DNA of 64,000 nucleotides from SYFY01 sp041752315 (GTDB lineage: Bacteria; Pseudomonadota; Gammaproteobacteria; Pseudomonadales; Azotimanducaceae): contig JBGSHJ010000029.1 of NCBI GenBank assembly GCA_041752315.1, positions 48,812 through 112,811 of the forward strand, read 5' to 3'. Position numbers and translations under genes: made by a program. Under the pieces are notes generated by a model. It saw only the letters and a program-made list of their open reading frames with translations. It was not told where the DNA came from and made no database searches. The number at the start of each line of letters is the position of its first letter. The first letter of the stretch is position 1. Positions 60,183 through 64,000 of this stretch are shown in pieces.

Positions 60183-60490
60183 ACCCCGGCCAGTCGTGTT
60201 GTTGGCAAGGACTGGTTCGTGTCCACCAGTTGCTCAAAGAAAAACTCGTACTTCAGGTAGCCAACCCTGAATTCGTCGCCTGTAGCGTGTTGCTGGAGTG
60301 CAGAGGCCTGGATGAGACGCCAACCATCACGCATCGCAGCCAACCCCGTTTCGTAGGGGGGGGAGTCTGAGTCGCCCGAATCGTGCCGGGCGTTGCCTTC
60401 ACCTTCATAGAGCGACCAGGCGATGGTTCGCGAGTCCAGAGCCGAGGTTTCCAGATACAGTACCAGCACGTTTTGTCGTATGTTGGGCAT
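60179..60490 (-). CDS. Conserved hypothetical protein, 103 residues
   Basis: A small soluble protein that I do not recognise by name. It has a beta-rich start, NVLVLYLETSALDSRTIAWSLYEG, an acidic loop with DSGDSDSPPYETG, a helix with DGWRLIQASAL and a C-terminal VGYLKYEFFFEQLV. This looks like a fixed fold rather than a chance frame, and codon use matches the neighbours. It overlaps the PhyH start (ATGA), so it leads a four-gene operon with PhyH, DUF2970 and the IPNS-like gene. Confidence 0.7.
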   Translation of the reverse strand: MPNIRQNVLVLYLETSALDSRTIAWSLYEGEGNARHDSGDSDSPPYETGLAAMRDGWRLIQASALQQHATGDEFRVGYLKYEFFFEQLVDTNQSLPTTRLAGV

Positions 60491-60574
60491 GACCGCAGTT
60501 TATCATGTGCCCTGGATCTCATGGGCGCTGGCACGTCATGCTGCAGCCCTGAACCCATTGAGGAGGCCCTGGCG

Positions 60575-60925
60575 ATGCGTATGGTCGTCGGCATGTTCAT
60601 ATTCCTGCTTGCAGGCTGCGCCAGCGGTGATCGACCGTTGTTGCTCGTCACCGGGCAGGAAGCCATCTATCCGCCAGCAGCGCGGCAACAACAGATCGAA
60701 GGCCAGGTGGTGGTCGGGTACGACGTCACGGAAACGGGTCTTGTGCAAAACGCTGCCGTCATCAGCGCACAGCCACCGCTGGTGTTTGATGCAGCTGCCC
60801 TGGCGACCGTCATGAGCTGGCGTTTTCAGCCACGGCGAGAAGATGGCCGGGCGGTGTCTGCTCCAGGTCGTCGCAGTACGCTGACTTTCAAGCTCGATAC
60901 GAAGGATCCTTACCCGGGGCTATGA
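60575..60925 (+). CDS. Lipoprotein with a TonB C-terminal-like domain
   Basis: A 116-residue predicted lipoprotein. The short signal peptide ends in the lipobox LLAGC (Cys15). The mature part is a TonB-family C-terminal domain: YPPAARQQQIEGQVVVGYDVTETGLVQNAAVISAQPP, then FDAAALATVMSWRFQP. Unlike TonB it has no membrane helix or Pro-rich span, so it probably does not couple energy through ExbBD; a receptor-binding or structural role is possible. AGGAGG nine bases before the ATG is a strong ribosome binding site. It leads a three-gene unit with the next two genes. Confidence 0.85.
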   Translation: MRMVVGMFIFLLAGCASGDRPLLLVTGQEAIYPPAARQQQIEGQVVVGYDVTETGLVQNAAVISAQPPLVFDAAALATVMSWRFQPRREDGRAVSAPGRRSTLTFKLDTKDPYPGL

Positions 60926-60938
60926 AGGCACGAGCGAA

Positions 60939-61340
60939 ATGAACGCGAGCAAGATGTTCATATTCCTTTCGGCGATCACCTCATTGGCTGTCTCCATGTG
61001 GCTGGCGCCGGTCTTTGCAGATCCTGCTGATCTCTACGGTTATGGTCTGCGGGTCACAGCCCGGATCGCTCTTGTCTTTTTCATGCTGGCCTATGTCCTC
61101 TTCTGGACGATGGCGGCGACCTCGAACAACTTCTCGATGCGTGTCCTGGGTCCATCGTGGGCCCGCCTGCACACGTTCGGCATGCACTACATCTGGTTCA
61201 TCTTTGCCCAGTCATGGGTGGGTAGCGCGATCGACGTGCCGTGGTACGGCTTGTTCGTGATGGTCTCGCTCGGGGGGCTTGGGCTGCGTGTCCGGGCTTC
61301 CATCAATCAGCGTTCACCAGGCCGTTTTGTCGGAGCCTGA
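60939..61340 (+). CDS. Multi-pass membrane protein of unknown function
   Basis: A 133-residue inner-membrane protein with about four hydrophobic segments (about 5-24, 40-60, 80-98, 102-118). Aromatic residues are frequent (LFWTMAA, HYIWFIFAQSW), and His78 in HTFGMHY and His83 lie inside a helix. That is a feature of haem- or quinone-linked membrane proteins, but no known family is recognised. It lies 13 bases after the lipoprotein gene and two bases before the luciferase-like gene, so co-transcription is likely. Confidence 0.75.
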   Translation: MNASKMFIFLSAITSLAVSMWLAPVFADPADLYGYGLRVTARIALVFFMLAYVLFWTMAATSNNFSMRVLGPSWARLHTFGMHYIWFIFAQSWVGSAIDVPWYGLFVMVSLGGLGLRVRASINQRSPGRFVGA

Positions 61341-61342
61341 AC

Positions 61343-62155
61343 ATGCACATCGCAGTGACCTTGCGCAACATGGGGCCGCAGAGCCAGCCTGCAATCATGC
61401 GTGAGTGCGCGTGTCATGCGGAAGCGTGCGGCTTCGAATCGATCTGGATCACTGATCACATTGCCATTCCGCCGGACGAGGCAGAAGGTAGTGGGGGTCG
61501 CTACACGGATCCGCTCACGACACTGGCGTGGCTGGGTGGCTGTACGACCAGCATCAAGCTGGGGACAGGTGCGCTCATACTTCCGTATCGACCAACCCTG
61601 CCCACGGCCAAGGCGATTGCGACAGTTCACGAGCTTACCGGACTGCGTTTGCTGTTGGGTATTGGCATTGGCTGGATGACAGCCGAGTTCAGGGCGTTGG
61701 GGATTCCCCGGTCTGTTCGCGCCCAGGTGACCGATCAGCAACTGTCGTTTCTGGCAGAGTGTTTCGTGAAGCCGGTAGTCAGCCTGAACGATCAGCCATT
61801 CATCTTTGATCCACGCCCGTCAGCACCACCCATCTACATTGGCGGTAGACCACCCCAGGCGTTCGAACGGGCTTTGCGCTTTGGTCATGGCTGGCTGCCA
61901 ATGGCGCGCAGTCCGCAGCTGCTGGCCGACGACCTGCGGCAGTTTGATCAAATGGCTGCTGATCGTGGTGTTCGGAAAGGACCGGTGACAGTACTCGCTG
62001 CCTTGCCCGTGGAAGACCCGGGTGCAGCGCTTGCCCAGTTCGAGGCTTATCGGATGCTGGGTATCGAGCGACTCGTCTGTGTGATCAGGTACGACAACAC
62101 AGCCCAGTATCAGCGACAACTCGATGAGCTCAGGGCGTTGTCAGGCAAACCCTGA
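61343..62155 (+). CDS. LLM-class flavin-dependent oxidoreductase
   Basis: Luciferase-like monooxygenase family protein of 270 residues (TIM barrel using FMN or F420). The segments MHIAVTLRNMG, FESIWITDHIAIP, KLGTGALILPYRPTLPTAKAIATVHELTGLRLLLGIGIGWM and PPIYIGGRPPQAFERALRFGHGWLPM are typical of the bacterial-luciferase-like fold. The ATG at 61343 is chosen because it gives that N-terminus. It is preceded by the membrane protein gene at two bases. The substrate is unknown. Confidence 0.9.
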   Translation: MHIAVTLRNMGPQSQPAIMRECACHAEACGFESIWITDHIAIPPDEAEGSGGRYTDPLTTLAWLGGCTTSIKLGTGALILPYRPTLPTAKAIATVHELTGLRLLLGIGIGWMTAEFRALGIPRSVRAQVTDQQLSFLAECFVKPVVSLNDQPFIFDPRPSAPPIYIGGRPPQAFERALRFGHGWLPMARSPQLLADDLRQFDQMAADRGVRKGPVTVLAALPVEDPGAALAQFEAYRMLGIERLVCVIRYDNTAQYQRQLDELRALSGKP

Positions 62156-62179
62156 TTTTGCCGGTTGCTGTCAGCCGGA

Positions 62180-62641
62180 TCAGTGGGAGCTGCGCAGCAG
62201 CGCGTATTCACCCTTGAAAATTGCTGCATCGATATTGGAGTCGCGAATGGTGGCGGTCAGCGGAAAACGAGCCTTGCCGGTGGAGGCCAGTCTCGCAAAA
62301 GCCTCTTCATGATCGCCAAACACGCAGGTCGCAATCAGGTCTTCACGCACCGGCTTGTGGTAGTCGATGTGCCCACTGGCAAGAACTATGGACCCTTCAC
62401 AAGCGTGCAGACGTGTTTGCAGATGCAGCATACTCCAGCCGGTGAGGGCACAAACGGTATAGAGACTGCCGGCAAAGGCGGTGCCGTGCAGATTGATGTT
62501 TGGGCCGAGTGCAGCAGCGACCACGAGAGTATTGCCATCAAAGGACTGAACCCTGGCTTCCATGGCCTTGGTAATCGGAATCTTCTCGTACCAGGTTGTT
62601 TCCAGTTCCGCGACAAGCTCGGAAAAGGGTGGGTTGCTCAT
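62180..62641 (-). CDS. YiiD-C-type thioesterase domain protein
   Basis: A 153-residue hotdog-fold protein of the putative thioesterase family that forms the C-terminal half of E. coli YiiD. The features are ITKAMEARVQSFDGNTLVVAAALGPNINLHGTAFAGSLYTVCALTGWSML and the ASGHIDYHKPVREDLIATC strand-helix segment. It may hydrolyse a short acyl-CoA or acyl-carrier substrate. The ATG at 62641 is chosen. It converges on the luciferase-like gene with a 24-base gap. Confidence 0.85.
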   Translation of the reverse strand: MSNPPFSELVAELETTWYEKIPITKAMEARVQSFDGNTLVVAAALGPNINLHGTAFAGSLYTVCALTGWSMLHLQTRLHACEGSIVLASGHIDYHKPVREDLIATCVFGDHEEAFARLASTGKARFPLTATIRDSNIDAAIFKGEYALLRSSH

Positions 62642-62715
62642 GACCAGCTCCTGCAGGCAGTTTGGCACAGTCCACGTGGTGCCGATGACAAGGCATCACC
62701 ACACAGGACCGGGAG

Positions 62716-62994
62716 ATGCATGTGATCAGCGTGACACATATTGAAGAAGACCTTTACCAGGTGACTGTTCAGGGGCGGCGGCCATCAGTGCATGAAGTAC
62801 GCATGACACAGGCGGACTACCGATTGTTGTCAGGACGGCAGTGCACCCACGAATGGGTGCTCATCCAGACCTTCAGGTTCCTGCTGGAACAGGAACCTAA
62901 TACTTCGATATCGCCTGTTTTCGATGTCATGGATATTGAACGCCACTATCCCGATTTTCAGGAGGAACTGGCGCAACGCCTGGCCAACCGCTGA
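62716..62994 (+). CDS. Small conserved-looking hypothetical protein, 92 residues
   Basis: A soluble protein I do not recognise. It has an N-terminal beta-rich part (VISVTHIEEDLYQVTVQGRRPSVHEV), a central TQADYRLLSGRQCTHEWVLIQTFRFLLEQE and a helix ending ERHYPDFQEELAQRLANR. Composition and codon use are like the neighbours. The ATG at 62716 is preceded by CGGGAG. Its TGA stop touches the TAA of the nitroreductase gene on the other strand: the two coding regions abut with no base between. Confidence 0.65.
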   Translation: MHVISVTHIEEDLYQVTVQGRRPSVHEVRMTQADYRLLSGRQCTHEWVLIQTFRFLLEQEPNTSISPVFDVMDIERHYPDFQEELAQRLANR

Positions 62995-63633
62995 TTACCA
63001 CCTGTTCCAATGGGTGATGTTGGCGACCGGTGGTCGTTCTGCACGTTTGAAATCCGTGCCGAGCGTGTAGGCAACCGGCAGCAGCGCGACCTGCATGACA
63101 TTCTCTGGCAGGCCGAGAATCTGTGCGGCCTCCTGTTCATGCATCAGATGCAACGTGGTCAGTACGGTTCCCAGGCCACGCGATCGTGCTGCGAGCTGAA
63201 AGCTCCAGACCGCCGGGAAAATTGAACCGAAGAGGCCTGCCATCATCGGGCTTGGCGTGTTTGCAGGTGGACGGCCTTCGACGCAGGGAATCAGATGCAC
63301 GGGTGCTTCGTGCAAATGTTCCATCAGATAGATCGCCGACGAAAAAACGCGTTTGGTCTGTGCATTTCCGGTTGCCTCAGCTTGCTCTCCGGCCGCGGAG
63401 AGATAACCACCGGCGGCTTTGCGGTACAGATCGGCCAGGGCCTTGCGGGTAGCCACATCGTCGATGACCAGCCAGCGCCAGGTCTGTGAGTTCGACCCTG
63501 TTGGTGCCTGTACTGCGAGTTCAAGGCATTCCTCGATCAGCTGGCGTGGTACAGGTCGTGTGAGATCCAGACGCTTGCGGACGGCGCGTGTCGTGGAAAG
63601 GAGTTTGTCGGTTACGGAAAGATCAAATGTCAT
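62995..63633 (-). CDS. Nitroreductase family protein
   Basis: FMN-dependent nitroreductase family oxidoreductase of 212 residues. The conserved N-terminal segment is TRAVRKRLDLTRPVPRQLIEECLELAVQAPTGSNSQTWRWLVIDD, with the FMN-binding Arg and Ser-Asn. AAGLFGSIFPAVWSFQLAARSRGLGTVLTT and the C-terminal LLPVAYTLG complete the fold. The ATG at 63633 follows GGGGGTAGC and gives the family N-terminus; the frame stays open 109 codons further upstream, through repeats and hairpins, with no homology. Confidence 0.9.
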   Translation of the reverse strand: MTFDLSVTDKLLSTTRAVRKRLDLTRPVPRQLIEECLELAVQAPTGSNSQTWRWLVIDDVATRKALADLYRKAAGGYLSAAGEQAEATGNAQTKRVFSSAIYLMEHLHEAPVHLIPCVEGRPPANTPSPMMAGLFGSIFPAVWSFQLAARSRGLGTVLTTLHLMHEQEAAQILGLPENVMQVALLPVAYTLGTDFKRAERPPVANITHWNRW

Positions 63634-63865
63634 GCTACCCCCGGCTGGTCTTTGAAACAGGAATTCAGTTCGGGCAGTGTACTGCACGATATTTGAATTC
63701 ACTCGCAATTCTCTGGCGCTCCGCACCAGTGGGACCTGGTTGCGTGTGGTCCGGTGCTCCCTGGTTGCCTGTCGGTACCGTCGATTTACCGGCTGTCTGA
63801 CATGTCGACAAACCGGATCCGGCGCCGTGGTTTGAGTCTGGCTCGCCCTGGTTGACTTAAGGTTA
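63634..63865. other. Gene-free stretch upstream of the nitroreductase gene, rich in palindromes
   Basis: These 232 bases contain no gene I can support. GAATTCA (63661-63667) and TGAATTC (63694-63700) pair, enclosing GCAGTGTACTGC (63674-63685). CGCACCAG (63722-63729) and CTGGTTGCG (63736-63744) pair with one bulge. Shorter palindromes such as CGGTACCG, TGTCGACA and CCGGATCCGG follow. A promoter for the nitroreductase gene must lie here, but none is clear. Confidence 0.4.
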
Positions 63866-64000
63866 TTCTGATCAATTCGCTCCTGCGAATTGATCAGAAC
63901 GGAACACTGCGTGTTCCTCTCATTTTCCTTGCGTTTCACGCAGGGAAAATGGTGGTGCATCCCTGCACCACGCAGGAAGGTCTGATAAATCAGACCTTCC
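63866..64000. repeat. Array of five contiguous hairpins running off the window edge
   Basis: Five hairpins follow one another with 0-3 bases between them. First, 63866-63899: 15 base pairs, loop TCCT. Second, 63901-63917: GGAACAC/GTGTTCC, loop TGC. Third, 63921-63951: outer CATTTTCC/GGAAAATG, then one U-G pair and inner TGCGT/ACGCA, loop TTC. Fourth, 63952-63971: GTGGTGCA/TGCACCAC, loop TCCC. Fifth, 63975-64000 or beyond: GGAAGGTCTGAT/ATCAGACCTTCC, loop AA or TAAA. The arms are unrelated in sequence, so these are not copies of one repeat. The array probably continues past the window. No coding frame explains it. Confidence 0.85.

Noticed and set aside
63634..63960. Extension of the nitroreductase frame 109 codons upstream through the hairpin array
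   Set aside because: It has no family homology, its residues are basic low-information sequence, and the ATG at 63633 gives the conserved N-terminus with a ribosome binding site.
63866..64000. CRISPR array or integron attC site at the hairpin array
   Set aside because: The units are not copies of one repeat, there are no spacers, and no integrase or cas gene is nearby.
1..64000. tRNA or rRNA genes, prophage, restriction or toxin-antitoxin systems
   Set aside because: I looked along both strands and saw none with recognisable signatures; a covariance search would be needed to exclude small RNAs.

Overview
The window is a continuous stretch of gammaproteobacterial chromosome with gene density close to 95 percent and a uniform, moderately high G+C composition. 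The evidence for the class is gene order. Blocks from 4.2 to 13.4 kb (tatABC, hisE, ubiB, ubiJ, ubiE, hslVU, ftsN, priA, rpmE) and from 15 to 32 kb (mrcA divergent from pilMNOPQ, then aroK, aroB, damX, gltBD) are recognisable gammaproteobacterial neighbourhoods, closest to the Pseudomonas arrangement. Type IV pilus genes, ubiquinone synthesis, periplasmic and lipoprotein products and a TonB-type domain fit a Gram-negative, respiring cell. The order or genus cannot be fixed from the sequence alone. I saw no tRNA, rRNA, CRISPR array or prophage.

Region by region. 0-1.6 kb: end of typA, dtd, and convergent exonuclease III. 1.8-3.0 kb: an intact IS5-type insertion sequence with terminal repeats and a CTAG duplication, sitting directly after the tatC stop codon. 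3.0-13.2 kb (minus strand): Tat export, histidine and ubiquinone synthesis, the HslVU protease, a divisome SPOR protein and the PriA helicase. 13.2-26 kb: ribosomal protein L31, an exported M48 protease, penicillin-binding protein 1A, the pilus assembly complex, two shikimate enzymes and a DamX-like protein. 26-34.5 kb: glutamate synthase, a NUDIX hydrolase, malate dehydrogenase and a small TonB-type reading frame. 34.5-38.7 kb: a short-chain dehydrogenase, two crotonases, a metallo-beta-lactamase hydrolase and a phosphomannose-isomerase-like protein. 38.8-40.7 kb: alkylation repair (Ada-AlkA fusion and Ogt). 40.7-44.8 kb: a compact operon of EF-hand protein, ECF sigma factor, anti-sigma factor, metal-sensor-like protein, syd and aroA. 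44.8-54.5 kb: greB, a histidine-rich exported protein, a thioribose-phosphate salvage pair, a TauD-type dioxygenase coupled to an MFS-acyltransferase fusion, a dihaem peroxidase, a TPR protein, a PLP sulfur enzyme and a sugar-phosphate isomerase. 54.6-58 kb: DUF1993, a cytoplasmic-looking hexosaminidase and an N-acetylhexosamine-kinase-like protein. 58-60.5 kb: two Fe(II) dioxygenases with two small proteins. 60.5-63.6 kb: a TonB-domain lipoprotein, a membrane protein, a luciferase-like oxidoreductase, a thioesterase and a nitroreductase.

The most unusual signal is at the right edge (63866-64000): five back-to-back, nearly perfect hairpins of unrelated sequence with 0-3 bases between them, running out of the window. 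The second is a pair of 14-base tandem duplications at start codons (48549-48590 and 54448-54475). Both create chains of five-codon mini reading frames whose stop codons overlap the next start codon.
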